A DNA stretch of 64,000 nt from Desertivibrio insolitus (GCF_017355965.1 NZ_JAFIQW010000001.1:62001-126000), one strand, 5' to 3'; counted from the stretch's first letter, positions 26,751-36,030 are shown. Made by a program: numbers and translations. Notes: generated by a model from the letters alone, not told the origin.

Positions 26751-26779
26751 GATAACCCATGCAGGTGTTCCGCTATTCC
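26751..26779 (-). promoter_or_regulatory. Predicted SigR-dependent promoter of sigR (autoregulation)
   Basis: On the minus strand GGAAT (26775-26779) and GTT (26754-26756) are separated by exactly 18 nt (26757-26774), the SigR/SigH consensus GGAAT-N18-GTT. Transcription would begin near 26746, about 25 nt before the SD-supported ATG 26720. The -35 element lies inside the first codons of the divergent aroA gene. Confidence 0.75.
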
Positions 26780-28171
26780 GGGCCCGAGTTCGACCCCTAC
26801 GGCGACGGGACGACCGAGCGGCGCAGTGCCGAGGGCACCTGGCCGGCGCCGGTCGCGACGCGGCCGCTCTCCGCGGTCGTCGCCCTGCCCGGATCGAAGA
26901 GCCTGACGAACCGCGAGCTCGTGCTGAGCGCCCTCGCCGACGCCCCGAGCATCCTGCGCACGCCGCTGCACTCCCGCGACAGCGCGCTCATGATCGAGGC
27001 GCTCTCGGCTCTCGGATGCCGCGTGGCGGAGCTGCCCTCCGACAACCGCTTCGGCGCCGACCTCGAGCTCACCCCCGGCGAGCTCACCGGCTCGACGTCG
27101 ATCGACACCGGCCTCGCCGGCACCGTCATGCGCTTCCTGCCGCCGATCGCGGCGCTCGCCACCGGACCCGTCGCGTTCGACGGCGACGCCGGCGCCCGCC
27201 GTCGCCCGATGCGCACGACCATCGACTCGCTGCGCGCACTCGGCGTCGACGTCGAGGACGACGGTCGTGGCACCCTCCCCTTCCGCGTCTACGGCACCGG
27301 CCGGGTGCGGGGCGGCGAGCTGTCGATCGACGCGAGCGCGTCCAGCCAGTTCGTCTCCGGGCTGCTGCTCGCCGCGGCCCGCTTCGACGAGGGCCTCGTG
27401 CTCCGGCACACCGGCGAGACGCTGCCGAGCCTGCCGCACATCGAGATGACGATCGATGCGCTCCGCGCGCGCGGCGTCTCGGTGCACTCCCCCGAGGTCG
27501 GCGTCTGGGTCGTCGAGCCCGGGCCGATCGCGGGCCGCGAGGTGCGCATCGAGCCCGACCTCTCCAACGCCGCCCCGTTCCTCGCCGCGGCGGTCGTCGC
27601 CGGTGGAACGGTCGAGGTGCCCCACTGGCCCGCCGAGACGACGCAGGTGGGCGCCGACCTCGCCCGGCTGCTGCCCGCGTTCGGCGCCCGGGTGGAGACG
27701 CGCGGCGACTCCCTCGTGGTCGACGGCGGCGAGGGCCTCGTCGGCGGACGGGAGCTGCCCGGCGTCGACCTCGACCTCAGCCACGGCGGAGAGCTCGCGC
27801 CCGCGCTCGTCGCGCTGGCCGCCCTGGCATCCGGCCCCTCGCGCATCACGGGCATCGCCCACCTGCGCGGACACGAGACCGACCGCCTCGCCGCGCTCGC
27901 GACGGAGCTCAATCGCCTCGGCGGCCGCGTGACCGAGCTCGACGACGGGCTCGCGCTCGAACCCGCTCCCCTGCACGGCGGCGTGTGGTCGAGCTACGAG
28001 GACCACCGCATGGCGACCGCCGGCGCGATCGTCGGGCTCGCCGTCGAGGATGTCGAGATCGACGACATCGGCACGACCTCGAAGACGCTGCCCGAGTTCC
28101 CGGAGCTCTGGCGGCGCGACCTGCTCGGCCTCGACGCCGCTCCCCTCGACCCGCTCTCGCTGCTGCTGTGA
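26759..28171 (+). CDS. aroA: 3-phosphoshikimate 1-carboxyvinyltransferase (EPSP synthase)
   Basis: 470 residues. It joins shikimate-3-phosphate and phosphoenolpyruvate in chorismate synthesis. Visible landmarks are [18 protein letters not shown] (substrate-binding Lys-Ser), [18 protein letters not shown] with the family's TAGT-like loop, [32 protein letters not shown] and [16 protein letters not shown]. The N-terminus has about 40 extra residues, as in actinobacterial homologues. No SD precedes the ATG, but TACCCT at 26746-26751 could be a -10 box for a leaderless transcript. It is divergent from sigR. Confidence 0.95.
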   Translation: MQVFRYSGPEFDPYGDGTTERRSAEGTWPAPVATRPLSAVVALPGSKSLTNRELVLSALADAPSILRTPLHSRDSALMIEALSALGCRVAELPSDNRFGADLELTPGELTGSTSIDTGLAGTVMRFLPPIAALATGPVAFDGDAGARRRPMRTTIDSLRALGVDVEDDGRGTLPFRVYGTGRVRGGELSIDASASSQFVSGLLLAAARFDEGLVLRHTGETLPSLPHIEMTIDALRARGVSVHSPEVGVWVVEPGPIAGREVRIEPDLSNAAPFLAAAVVAGGTVEVPHWPAETTQVGADLARLLPAFGARVETRGDSLVVDGGEGLVGGRELPGVDLDLSHGGELAPALVALAALASGPSRITGIAHLRGHETDRLAALATELNRLGGRVTELDDGLALEPAPLHGGVWSSYEDHRMATAGAIVGLAVEDVEIDDIGTTSKTLPEFPELWRRDLLGLDAAPLDPLSLLL

Positions 28172-28187
28172 CGGGGCGCGCGATCCG

Positions 28188-29222
28188 ATGAGCTGGCTGC
28201 CGCCCGACGACGAGGACGACGACGAGTACGGCTCGTACGACGAGTCGAGCGTGCGCGCGCGCCCGAACCCCAAGGGCAACCGCCCGCGCACGAAGATCCG
28301 GCCGGAGCACGCGGATGCCGTGGCGGGCCGCGTGTACACGGTGGACCGCGGCCGCTACGGCGTCGTCGTCGCGGAGGACACCGACGACGAGCACGAGATC
28401 ACGGCGACCCGCGCGCGCGAGCTGCGCAACCAGGCCGTCGTCACGGGCGACATCGTCGACCTCGTCGGCGACGTGACCGGCGAGCCCGGCAGCCTCGCCC
28501 GCATCGTGCGGGTGCAGGACCGCAAGACCCTGCTGCGACGCAGCGCCGACGACACCGACGAGGTCGAGCGCGTGATCGTGGCGAACGCCGACCAGATGCT
28601 CATCGTCGTCGCGGCGGCGAACCCCGAGCCGCGGCCGCGCCTCGTCGACCGCTACCTCGTCGCCGCCTTCGACGCCGGAATCGACCCCATCCTCGTGATC
28701 ACCAAGACGGATGTCGCCGACCCCGCGCCCTTCCTCGCCAACTTCGCCGGCCTCGACCTCCGTGTGTTCACCTCGAGCGTCGACGAGCAGCCGCTGGCCG
28801 AGCTCACCGAGGCGCTGCAGGGGCACACCACCGTCGCGGTCGGGCACTCCGGCGTGGGCAAGTCGACCCTCGTCAACGCGCTCGTGCCGGGCGCCGACCG
28901 GGCGACGGGCGTCGTGAACGCCGTGACCGGGCGGGGGCGGCACACCTCGTCGTCGACGGTCGGGCTGCGGATCGGCTCCGGCTGGATCATCGACACCCCG
29001 GGCGTTCGCTCCTTCGGGCTCGGGCACATCGACCCCGACAACATCCTGCGCGCCTTCGGCGACCTCGCCGCTGTGGCCGAGGACTGCCCCCGCGGCTGCA
29101 CGCACCTGCCCGACTCCCCCGACTGCGCGATCGTCGAGGCGGTCGAGGAGGGCCGGCTCGGCGACAGCGGGCGACTGCGGCTCGACTCGCTGCAGCGGCT
29201 GCTCGCGACGCTCGCGAAGTGA
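28188..29222 (+). CDS. rsgA: Ribosome small-subunit-dependent GTPase A
   Basis: 344 residues with the circularly permuted G motifs of RsgA/YjeQ: an OB-fold N-terminal part (about 45-115), G4 ITKTD, then G1 GHSGVGKSTLVNAL and G3 IDTPGVRSFGL, and a C-terminal zinc knuckle (CPRGCTHLPDSPDC). RsgA helps late maturation of the 30S subunit. A very acidic N-terminal tract (PDDEDDDEYG) precedes the OB fold. It follows aroA by 16 nt and is very likely in the same operon. Confidence 0.95.
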   Translation: MSWLPPDDEDDDEYGSYDESSVRARPNPKGNRPRTKIRPEHADAVAGRVYTVDRGRYGVVVAEDTDDEHEITATRARELRNQAVVTGDIVDLVGDVTGEPGSLARIVRVQDRKTLLRRSADDTDEVERVIVANADQMLIVVAAANPEPRPRLVDRYLVAAFDAGIDPILVITKTDVADPAPFLANFAGLDLRVFTSSVDEQPLAELTEALQGHTTVAVGHSGVGKSTLVNALVPGADRATGVVNAVTGRGRHTSSSTVGLRIGSGWIIDTPGVRSFGLGHIDPDNILRAFGDLAAVAEDCPRGCTHLPDSPDCAIVEAVEEGRLGDSGRLRLDSLQRLLATLAK

Positions 29223-29226
29223 CGGG

Positions 29227-29257
29227 GACGGCGGTGCATCCGCCGGATGCCGCCGTC
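29227..29257 (+). terminator. Hairpin of inverted CGGATGCC motifs after rsgA
   Basis: GACGGCGG-T-GCATCCG pairs with CGGATGCCGCCGTC with a single bulged T. It begins 5 nt after the rsgA stop. No T run. The stem is built from the octamer CGGATGCC and its complement, like the hairpins at 32458, 43261 and 52451. Confidence 0.7.
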
Positions 29258-29379
29258 GGTGCGCTCGACCCGGGCGACCGTGCTGCGCCGACCGGCGGCG
29301 CTGCCGCGGATGCCGCCGCCCCGCGCGCTCGAGTCTGGCCGTCGTCCGGCGTCCCGGGAGCGCTCGCTACGCTGACGAG

Positions 29380-30180
29380 GTGACCGACTTCCGTCTCGAC
29401 GACGACCTCGCCCTCGCGCTCGCCCTCGCCGGCGAGGCCGACCTCATCAGCCTCGACCGCTACCGGTCGGTCGATCTCGAGATCTCGGCGAAGCCCGACC
29501 GCACGCCGGTGACGGATGCCGACCGGCGCATCGAGTCGCGCATCCGCGAGCGCCTCGAGGGCAGCCGTCCCGGCGACGCCCTGCTCGGCGAGGAGTTCGG
29601 CGCCCTGGGCGACTCGTCGCGGCAGTGGATCGTCGACCCGATCGACGGCACGGCGAACTTCCTGCGCGGCGTGCCGGTGTGGGCGACCCTCATCGCGCTC
29701 GCGGTCGACGGCGTGCCCGTGCTCGGCGTCGTCAGCGCGCCCGCGCTCGGGCGGCGCTGGTGGGGCGCCGAGGGCCACGGCGCGTGGCTGCAGGAGCACG
29801 GCGGCGAGCCCCGCCGCCTCGCGGTGAGCGGCGTGACGCAGCTCGCCGATGCATCCGTCTCCTACAACAGCCTCAAGGGCTGGGACGAGGCGGGCCGCAT
29901 CGAGGACCTGCTCGCCCTGACCCGCAGCGTCTGGCGCACCCGCGCGTACGGCGAGGTGTGGTCGTACATGATGGTCGCCGAGGGCACCGTCGACATCGCG
30001 GGCGAGTTCGACCTCAAGCCGTGGGACATGGCCGCCGTGGCGCCCATCGTCACCGAGGCGGGCGGCCGGTTCAGCTCCGTCGACGGAGAGCCCGGCATCG
30101 AGCACGGCTCGGCGCTCGCCACCAACGGGCACCTGCACGACGCGGTGCTCGGGGTGTTCCGGGCGACCCCGGAGGCCTGA
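29380..30180 (+). CDS. hisN: Inositol-monophosphatase-family histidinol-phosphatase
   Basis: 266 residues with all metal sites of the IMPase fold: TPVTDADRRIESRIRERL, GDALLGEEFG, the DPIDGTANFLRGVPVWATLIAL signature and KPWDMAAVAPIVTEAGG. The FLRGVPVWATLIAL variant matches actinobacterial HisN, which dephosphorylates L-histidinol phosphate. A plain inositol monophosphatase role remains possible. GTG start; 157-nt gap after rsgA. Confidence 0.85.
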   Translation: MTDFRLDDDLALALALAGEADLISLDRYRSVDLEISAKPDRTPVTDADRRIESRIRERLEGSRPGDALLGEEFGALGDSSRQWIVDPIDGTANFLRGVPVWATLIALAVDGVPVLGVVSAPALGRRWWGAEGHGAWLQEHGGEPRRLAVSGVTQLADASVSYNSLKGWDEAGRIEDLLALTRSVWRTRAYGEVWSYMMVAEGTVDIAGEFDLKPWDMAAVAPIVTEAGGRFSSVDGEPGIEHGSALATNGHLHDAVLGVFRATPEA

Positions 30181-30316
30181 GCCGACGGCGTCCGCGGGGC
30201 GGCGCCGGACCCTCGGTCAGCGGCGCGACCCTCTCGGCGTCAGGACGGCTCGGGCAGTGCGAACAGCGCGACGACCCGCTCGCGCCGGTCGACCAGCGAC
30301 CCGCGACGACTCGCGA

Positions 30317-30388
30317 GCTCAGCTGCGCGGGTCTCCCCCCGTCACGACTCGCGCGCTCAGCTGCGCGGGTCCTCCCCCGTCACGACCC
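30317..30388. repeat. Tandem duplication of the 3' end of the DHA2 transporter gene
   Basis: Segments 30317-30350 and 30355-30388 are 34 bp each, match at 31 positions and are offset by 38 bp. The right copy contains the last codons and stop of the transporter gene (30357-31829); the left copy repeats that ending downstream of the stop. It is a local slippage or recombination product and encodes nothing by itself. Confidence 0.75.
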
Positions 30389-31829
30389 GCTGGCGCAGGT
30401 CGAACAGCGCGAAGACGAGCGCGAGCACGATGAGCCCGCCGACGACGAACATGCCGTTGCGGTACGCGTCGTGGTACACGACGATCTGCTCGGCGCCCTG
30501 CTCCGTGTAGATCGTCGCGTAGAAGACGGCGGTCGCGGCGGCGACGCCGACGGCCGTGCCGATGCGCTGCCCGAGCTGCGTCATCGAGCCCGCAACGCCG
30601 CCCTGCTCGACGGGCACGTTGGCGAGGGTCAGCGTCTGATTGGGAGAGATCACGAAGCCTCCACCCGCGCCGGCGAGGATGAGCGCGGCGCTCAGCAGGT
30701 AGGGGCTGAGCTCCGGCGGGCTGAGCACGGCGGCGGGCACCGCGAGCGCGAAGCCCGCGATCACGAGCACGAGGCCGATCACGACGAGCTTGCGGCCGTG
30801 AGCCGTGACGAGGCGCCCGCCGATCCACGACGTGTACGCCGAGACGAGCGCGAACGGGATCGTCACCATGCCCGCGAAGACCGCCGCGAGACCGAGCCCC
30901 TGCTGGAGGTAGAGCGTCGTGACGAGGAACGTCGCGGGCAGCGCGGCGAAGTACGCGGTGGCGACCAGCAGCCCGTTGCGGTACGACGACTCGCGGAAGA
31001 GCGAGAAGTGCACGACGGGCGACTTGCCGCTGCGGCGGTAGCGGTTCTCCCACCAGATGAACGCTCCGCCGAAGACCGGCACGCCGAGGAGGAGCAGCCA
31101 GCGGGCGGGGTCGTCGTCGGGTCCGCCCGTGGTGAGCACGAACGGCAGCATGAGGCAGAACACGGCGAGGCCGAGCAGCACGATGCCGGCGAGGTCGAGC
31201 TCGCCGCCCTTGCCCTCGTGGGGCTGGCGCGCGGGCAGCAGCCGCAGGGCGAAGAACAGGGCGAGGATGCCGAGCGGGATGTTCATCCAGAACAGCAGGC
31301 GCCACCCGTCCTCGGGGCCGCCGAGTGCGATGAGCAGACCGCCGACGGTCGGGCCGAACGCCGTCGACAGGCCGATGACCGCGCCGAACAGGCCGAACGC
31401 CTGGCCGCGCTCGGGGCCGCGGAAGAGCTGCTGGATGAGCCCGATGACCTGGGGCATCTGGATGCCGGCGGCGACGCCCTGCAGGATGCGGAAGGTCACG
31501 AGCAGCGCGGCGTTCGGCGCGATCGCGCAGAGGAGGCTCGTGATGGTGAAGAGGCTGAGGCCGATCACGAACATCGCCTTGCGGGAGCGCAGGTCGCCGA
31601 GACGGCCGGCGGGCACGAGCGTGAGGCCGAACGCGAGCGCGTAGCCAGCGACGATGAGCTGCAGCTCGGTGGGGCCGGCGCCGAGCGACTGCTCGATCGC
31701 GGGCAGGCCCACGTTGACCTTGGACAGGTCGAGGATGGTGAGACAGGCGACGCCGACGCACACCCAGTACGCCTGCCACTTCAACTGCTCTTCTGGATTC
31801 CGGGTGGCGCGCGGGGATGTCTTCGTCAT
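30357..31829 (-). CDS. MFS drug-efflux transporter, DHA2 (EmrB/QacA) family
   Basis: 490 residues with about 14 membrane segments. It has DHA2 features: the early LDLSKVNVGLPAIEQSLGA (family D1-like segment), AGRLGDLRSRKAMFVIG (motif A), and QGVAAGIQMPQVIGLIQQLF (motif C region). It extrudes toxic organic compounds by proton antiport; the specific substrate is unknown. The ATG follows GAGGGGAG. It is a single-gene unit, divergent from the lipoprotein at 31935. Confidence 0.9.
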   Translation of the reverse strand: MTKTSPRATRNPEEQLKWQAYWVCVGVACLTILDLSKVNVGLPAIEQSLGAGPTELQLIVAGYALAFGLTLVPAGRLGDLRSRKAMFVIGLSLFTITSLLCAIAPNAALLVTFRILQGVAAGIQMPQVIGLIQQLFRGPERGQAFGLFGAVIGLSTAFGPTVGGLLIALGGPEDGWRLLFWMNIPLGILALFFALRLLPARQPHEGKGGELDLAGIVLLGLAVFCLMLPFVLTTGGPDDDPARWLLLLGVPVFGGAFIWWENRYRRSGKSPVVHFSLFRESSYRNGLLVATAYFAALPATFLVTTLYLQQGLGLAAVFAGMVTIPFALVSAYTSWIGGRLVTAHGRKLVVIGLVLVIAGFALAVPAAVLSPPELSPYLLSAALILAGAGGGFVISPNQTLTLANVPVEQGGVAGSMTQLGQRIGTAVGVAAATAVFYATIYTEQGAEQIVVYHDAYRNGMFVVGGLIVLALVFALFDLRQRVVTGEDPRS

Positions 31830-31934
31830 GGGCTCCCCTCTTTATATCCCGCGCCCCTGACCGCGCGCCGCCCCTGCCTCCCATCAGGGTCGGCTGGGTA
31901 CGGTGAAGAGGAACTCTCACCCGAGGAGGCAGCC

Positions 31935-32417
31935 ATGCGGGGGCGCACCACGACGATCGCGGCGATACTCGCCTCCGGGGCCATGCTGACAGGCTGCTCG
32001 GGCAACGCACCCGCTCTCGAACGCGACGGGTCGGGGCAGATCGTCGAGGTGCAGAGCGGGATCGACGTCTTCGAGCTCCAGCCCGGCGACTGCTTCAGCA
32101 CGGACGACGGCGGCTCGGGCGAGGTCACGAGCGTCAAGGCCATCCCGTGCGCGGAGCCGCATCGGTTCGAGGTCTACCACGAGTTCGAGCTGCCCGACGG
32201 AGACTTCCCCGCCGACGTCGACCAGCAGGCGCTGACCGGCTGCGACGCCCAGTTCCAGGCGTTCGTCGGGGTGCCCAACAACCAGTCGAAGTACGAGATC
32301 AGCTACTTCGCCCCGACCTCGGCGAGCTGGGCGGCCGACGACCGCCTCGTCAGCTGCCTCCTCTTCGACCCCACGGGCGCCGAGATGACGGGAAGCCTGA
32401 GCCAGGTCGGCCAGTAG
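31935..32417 (+). CDS. Septum-formation-domain lipoprotein
   Basis: 160 residues. Signal peptide with lipobox LTGC (Cys21). The mature part has DVFELQPGDCFSTDD, AIPCAEPHRFEVYHEFELPDGDFP, LTGCDAQFQAFVG and SWAADDRLVSCLLFDP. The paired cysteines and the PCAEPHRFEVY core match the actinobacterial septum-formation (PF13845) domain, an extracytoplasmic domain of unclear role despite its name. A strong SD (GAGGAGG) lies 5 nt before the ATG. Followed by a terminator shared with katA. Confidence 0.8.
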   Translation: MRGRTTTIAAILASGAMLTGCSGNAPALERDGSGQIVEVQSGIDVFELQPGDCFSTDDGGSGEVTSVKAIPCAEPHRFEVYHEFELPDGDFPADVDQQALTGCDAQFQAFVGVPNNQSKYEISYFAPTSASWAADDRLVSCLLFDPTGAEMTGSLSQVGQ

Positions 32418-32457
32418 GCGACGGCAGCTCCGGTTCTGACGCGGCAGGAACGCGGAA

Positions 32458-32485
32458 GGGGCGGATGCCCCGCGGCATCCGCCCC
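32458..32485. terminator. Bidirectional hairpin between lipoprotein gene and katA
   Basis: Perfect 12-bp stem, arms 32458-32469 and 32474-32485, with a 4-nt loop CCGC. Both arms contain the CGGATGCC octamer or its complement. It lies 40 nt after the lipoprotein stop and 17 nt beyond the katA stop, so it can serve both convergent genes. Confidence 0.85.
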
Positions 32486-32502
32486 CTCGTGTCATCCGCG
32501 GG

Positions 32503-34158
32503 TCAGGCGAGCTGGACCCGGGCGTCGGGCACGCAGTGCGTCATCGTGAGTCCCTCGACGTCGCGCGGGCCGTTCGCGCCGAGGTTCGCGGCGCGCTCGA
32601 GCTCCGCCTCGGTCAGCGTCTGGCTGGCGAGCGGCCTGAGGCCGCGCACGTCGTCGGCGGTGATGCCGAGGCCCTCGCCGACGCGGGCGCCGAGCGAGTC
32701 CTCGCACATGAAGAAGTGCCACACCATGCGCTGCTGCACCTCGGGGGCCGCCTGACCGATGAGGGTCACGAGGTTCTTCACGAGGTCGTCCTGCTCCCAC
32801 GGCTCCATCAGGAGGAAGCGCTCGCCGGCCTGCTGGTAGTCGTTGGTGAGCGGGATCCGCTTGCGCGTGAGGCGGCCGCTGATCTCCGGGCCCTGCTCGT
32901 CGTGGGTCGGGTACTGCGCCTCGCGCAGCCCGCCCGTGATCGAGGGCTCGTAGTTCACGTGCGGGTTCTCGCCGCCGTTGTCGACGTAGTACGTCATCTG
33001 GCCGTCGCGCTGGTTTGTCGCGACGCGGGCGTTCTTCGGCTGGTTCACCGGCAGCTGCAGGTAGTTCGGGCCGACGCGGTAGCGCTGGGCGTCGCTGTAG
33101 GAGAACGTGCGGCCGACGAGCATCTTGTCGTCGGAGAAGTCGAGGCCGTCGACGAGCACGCCGGTGCCGAACGCGATCTGCTCGTTCTCGGCGAAGAAGT
33201 TGCGCACGTTGCTCGTGAGGCGCAGCGTGCCGACGAGCTTCGGCTCGAAGACGTTCTCCGGCCAGACCTTGGTGTCGTCCAGGGGGTCGAAGTCGAGCTC
33301 GGGGTGCTCACCGTCGTCCATCAGCTGCACGTAGAGGTCCCACTCGGGGTACTCGCCGCGCTCGATCGCGTCGTAGAGGTCCTTCGACGCGTGGCCGAGG
33401 TCGCCGGCCTGGATCTTCGCGGCGTCCTCCTCCGTCATCGAGACGACGCCGGCCTTCGGCATGAAGTGGTACTTCACGAGCTTCGTCTCGCCCTCGGCGT
33501 TGACCCACTTGTAGGTGTTGACGCCGAAGCCTTGCTGGGTGCGGTAGTTGGCCGGGATGCCGCGGGGGCTGAAGAGGTTGACGATCATGTGCATCGCCTC
33601 CGGCGTCTGCGACATGAAGTCGAAGATGCGCGCCGGCTCCTGACGGAAGGTCACCGGGTCGGGCTTGAGGGAGTGGATGACGTCGGGGAACTTGATGGCG
33701 TCGCGGATGAAGAAGACGCCGAGGTTGTTGCCCACGAGGTCCCAGTTGCCGTCCTCGGTGTAGAACTTCACCGCGAAGCCGCGGGGGTCGCGGGCGGCCT
33801 CGGACGAGTCGCGGCCGCCGATGACCGTCGAGAAGCGGATCGCGATGTCGGTCTTCTTGCCGGGGGTGTTGAAGAGCTTGGCGCGGGTGTACTTCGCGAT
33901 CGGCTCGTCGCCCCACTGGCCCGTCGCCTCGAAGTGACCGAACGCGACGGCGCCGCGGGCGTGCACGACGCGCTCGGGGATGCGCTCGCGGTCGAAGTGG
34001 CTGATCTTCTCGAGGAACTGGTAGTTCTCGAGCGTGGCGGGGCCGCGGGCGCCGACCGTCCGCTGGTTCTGGTTGTCGTAGACCGGGTGCCCCTGACGGT
34101 TGGTCAGGACCTCGCGGTCGTCTCCGGGCGCGGGTGGCATCGATGAGACGTCGGTCAT
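32503..34158 (-). CDS. katA: Monofunctional heme catalase
   Basis: 551 residues, a large-core clade-3-like size. The distal histidine lies in [15 protein letters not shown], the catalytic asparagine in [14 protein letters not shown], and the proximal heme-ligand tyrosine in [18 protein letters not shown]. It decomposes H2O2 to water and oxygen in the cytoplasm. The ATG follows AGGAG. It lies 68 nt downstream of a Fur-family regulator gene on the same strand, with a hairpin in between, so peroxide/metal control through that regulator is likely. The window also holds a manganese catalase (51508-52392). Confidence 0.95.
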   Translation of the reverse strand: MTDVSSMPPAPGDDREVLTNRQGHPVYDNQNQRTVGARGPATLENYQFLEKISHFDRERIPERVVHARGAVAFGHFEATGQWGDEPIAKYTRAKLFNTPGKKTDIAIRFSTVIGGRDSSEAARDPRGFAVKFYTEDGNWDLVGNNLGVFFIRDAIKFPDVIHSLKPDPVTFRQEPARIFDFMSQTPEAMHMIVNLFSPRGIPANYRTQQGFGVNTYKWVNAEGETKLVKYHFMPKAGVVSMTEEDAAKIQAGDLGHASKDLYDAIERGEYPEWDLYVQLMDDGEHPELDFDPLDDTKVWPENVFEPKLVGTLRLTSNVRNFFAENEQIAFGTGVLVDGLDFSDDKMLVGRTFSYSDAQRYRVGPNYLQLPVNQPKNARVATNQRDGQMTYYVDNGGENPHVNYEPSITGGLREAQYPTHDEQGPEISGRLTRKRIPLTNDYQQAGERFLLMEPWEQDDLVKNLVTLIGQAAPEVQQRMVWHFFMCEDSLGARVGEGLGITADDVRGLRPLASQTLTEAELERAANLGANGPRDVEGLTMTHCVPDARVQLA

Positions 34159-34182
34159 CGTTCTCCTTTGTGTGTGGTTCTC

Positions 34183-34214
34183 GGGGCGCGCGCACGAATC
34201 CGTGCCGGCGCCCC
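34183..34214 (-). promoter_or_regulatory. Intercistronic hairpin between furA-like gene and katA
   Basis: Arms 34183-34189 and 34208-34214 (7 bp, perfect) enclose a second 5-bp stem, 34192-34196 with 34201-34205. It sits between the regulator stop and the katA ribosome-binding site. It may attenuate read-through or stabilise the katA end of a processed transcript. Confidence 0.55.
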
Positions 34215-34226
34215 TCCTGATCCGCG

Positions 34227-34688
34227 TCAGGCTTCGGTGCTGCCCGCGCAGGACGGGCAGCGGCCCCAGAACGTCACCTCGGCCTCGTCGAGCACGAAGC
34301 CGTTGGTGGCGGACGGGGTCAGGCAGAGGGCGTCTCCGACGGTGCAGTCGACGTCGGTGACGAGGCCGCAGCCGCGGCAGACGAGGTGGTGGTGGTTGTC
34401 GCGCACCCGCGCCTCATAGAGCGTCGGCTGACCCGCGGGCTCGATGCGGCGGGCGAGCCCGGACTCGACGAGCGCGTCGAGGCAGTCGTACGCGCCCTGC
34501 GCGGACAGCGTTCCGATGCGCTCACGCACGCGCTCGGCCACCGCAGCGACCGGCAGATGCTCGTGGCGGGCACGGGCCTCCTCGAGCACGGCCAGCGTGG
34601 CGAGCTTGGGCTTGGTGACACGCAGCCCGGCGTCGCGCAGCCGGTCGACGAGGACGTCGTCGCTCAAAGGCATCCGCTGGTCAGTCAC
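34227..34688 (-). CDS. Fur-family transcriptional regulator (FurA/PerR-like)
   Basis: About 153 residues. An N-terminal winged helix ([48 protein letters not shown]) precedes the metal site with [17 protein letters not shown] and a C-terminal zinc pair CPSC. The gene order regulator-catalase parallels mycobacterial furA-katG, where the repressor responds to peroxide and metal. The start is unsure: GTG 34688 is used, with ATG 34673 and GTG 34703 as alternatives; none has a good SD. A perfect palindrome overlaps the likely promoter. Confidence 0.88.
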   Translation of the reverse strand: MTDQRMPLSDDVLVDRLRDAGLRVTKPKLATLAVLEEARARHEHLPVAAVAERVRERIGTLSAQGAYDCLDALVESGLARRIEPAGQPTLYEARVRDNHHHLVCRGCGLVTDVDCTVGDALCLTPSATNGFVLDEAEVTFWGRCPSCAGSTEA

Positions 34689-34707
34689 GCATGCAGTCAA
34701 CACGACG

Positions 34708-34726
34708 AACTTGAATGGTTCAAGTT
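34708..34726 (-). promoter_or_regulatory. Operator-like palindrome upstream of the Fur-family gene
   Basis: AACTTGAA and TTCAAGTT form a perfect 8-bp inverted repeat around TGG, an AT-rich 19-bp island in very GC-rich DNA. On the minus strand TAACTT at 34722-34727 resembles a -10 box, so a bound regulator would cover the promoter. Autoregulation by the Fur-family protein is inferred. Confidence 0.75.
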
Positions 34727-34776
34727 AGCCGCGCCGGTGGTCCCGGTTCTCCCGCTAACTTCAGGGCCGACCCCGG

Positions 34777-35952
34777 CTAGGGCGTGAGCACGACCTTGAT
34801 GCAGCCGTCCTTCTTGTCGCGGAACGTCCGGTACATCTCCGGCGCGCGGTCGAGCTCCACGCGGTGCGTGGTCAGGTCCTCCGTGCCGAGCGGGTCGGTC
34901 GGGTCCTCAACGAGCGGCAGGAGGTCGTCCTTCCACTGGTGCACGTTGCACTGTCCCTCGCGCAGGGTGAGCTGCTTGTCGAACATCGTCATGAGGGGCA
35001 TCGGGCTGGCGGCGCCGACGTAGACGCCGCTCAGCGACACCGTTCCGCCACGCCGTACGGCGTCGATCGCCGTGTGGAGCGCCGCCATGCGGTCGACGCC
35101 GATCGTCGTCATCGCCTTCTTGGCGACCGGGTCGGGCAGCAGCCCGGTCGCGTACTGAGCGAACGAGACGACCGGGTTGCCGTGCGCCTCGGTACCGACC
35201 GCGTCGACGATGCCGTCGGGGCCGCGGCCGTCGGTCGCGTCCTTGAGCTTCGCGACGATGTCGCCGTCGAGGTCGAAGGTCTCCGCGCCGTACTTCTCGG
35301 CGAGCGCGCGCCGCTCGGGCACCGGATCAACCGCGACCACGCGGTGACCGAGGTGTGCGCCGATGCGCGCGGCGAACTGGCCGACGGGCCCGAGACCGAG
35401 CACGCCGAGCACTCCCCCGGGCTCGACCTGCGCGTACTGCACGCCCTGCCAGGCCGTGGAGAGGATGTCGCTGAGGAACAGGTAGCGGTCGTCCGGCAGC
35501 TCCTCGCCGACCTTGATCGCGTTGAAGTCGGCGAGCGGCACGCGGAGGTACTCGGCCTGGCCGCCCGGGATCGAGCCGTAGAGCTCGGTGTACCCGTAGA
35601 GCGCGGCGCCGTAGCCCTTGTCGCGGTTCTGCGTCGTCTCGCACTGGGTCGTGAGGCCCCGGCGGCACATGAAGCACTCGCCGCACGCGATCACGAACGG
35701 CACCACGATCCGGTCGCCGACGCTGAGGTTGCGCACCTCGCTGCCGGTCTCGACGACGACGCCCATGGGCTCGTGACCGAGGATGTCGCCCTTCTTCAGG
35801 AACGGGCCGAAGATGTCGTAGAGGTGCAGGTCGGAGCCGCAGATCGCGGTCGAGGTCACCTTGATGATGACGTCGGTCGGCTTGAGGATCGCGGGGTCGG
35901 GAACGGTCTCGACGGAGACGTTCATGGTGCCCTGCCACGTGAGTGCTCGCAT
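34777..35952 (-). CDS. Zinc-dependent alcohol dehydrogenase (MDR family)
   Basis: 391 residues. Catalytic zinc ligands are in AICGSDLHLYD and GHEPMG; the structural zinc lobe is CGECFMCRRGLTTQC; the NAD-binding Rossmann motif is GVLGLGPVGQFAARIGAHLG. The long form with GYGAALYGYTELYGSIPGGQAEYLRVP resembles the glutathione-independent formaldehyde-dehydrogenase/threonine-dehydrogenase-like branch. The substrate is not certain. It stands alone and is divergent from the FUSC-like gene at 36031. Confidence 0.88.
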   Translation of the reverse strand: MRALTWQGTMNVSVETVPDPAILKPTDVIIKVTSTAICGSDLHLYDIFGPFLKKGDILGHEPMGVVVETGSEVRNLSVGDRIVVPFVIACGECFMCRRGLTTQCETTQNRDKGYGAALYGYTELYGSIPGGQAEYLRVPLADFNAIKVGEELPDDRYLFLSDILSTAWQGVQYAQVEPGGVLGVLGLGPVGQFAARIGAHLGHRVVAVDPVPERRALAEKYGAETFDLDGDIVAKLKDATDGRGPDGIVDAVGTEAHGNPVVSFAQYATGLLPDPVAKKAMTTIGVDRMAALHTAIDAVRRGGTVSLSGVYVGAASPMPLMTMFDKQLTLREGQCNVHQWKDDLLPLVEDPTDPLGTEDLTTHRVELDRAPEMYRTFRDKKDGCIKVVLTP

Positions 35953-36030
35953 GGTTCCGGCCTATCGGGCCAGCCTGGGGGAACGTCGGGTGGCGCCTCC
36001 TAGGCTGGTGCGGGCGGGGAGGTGATCGGC

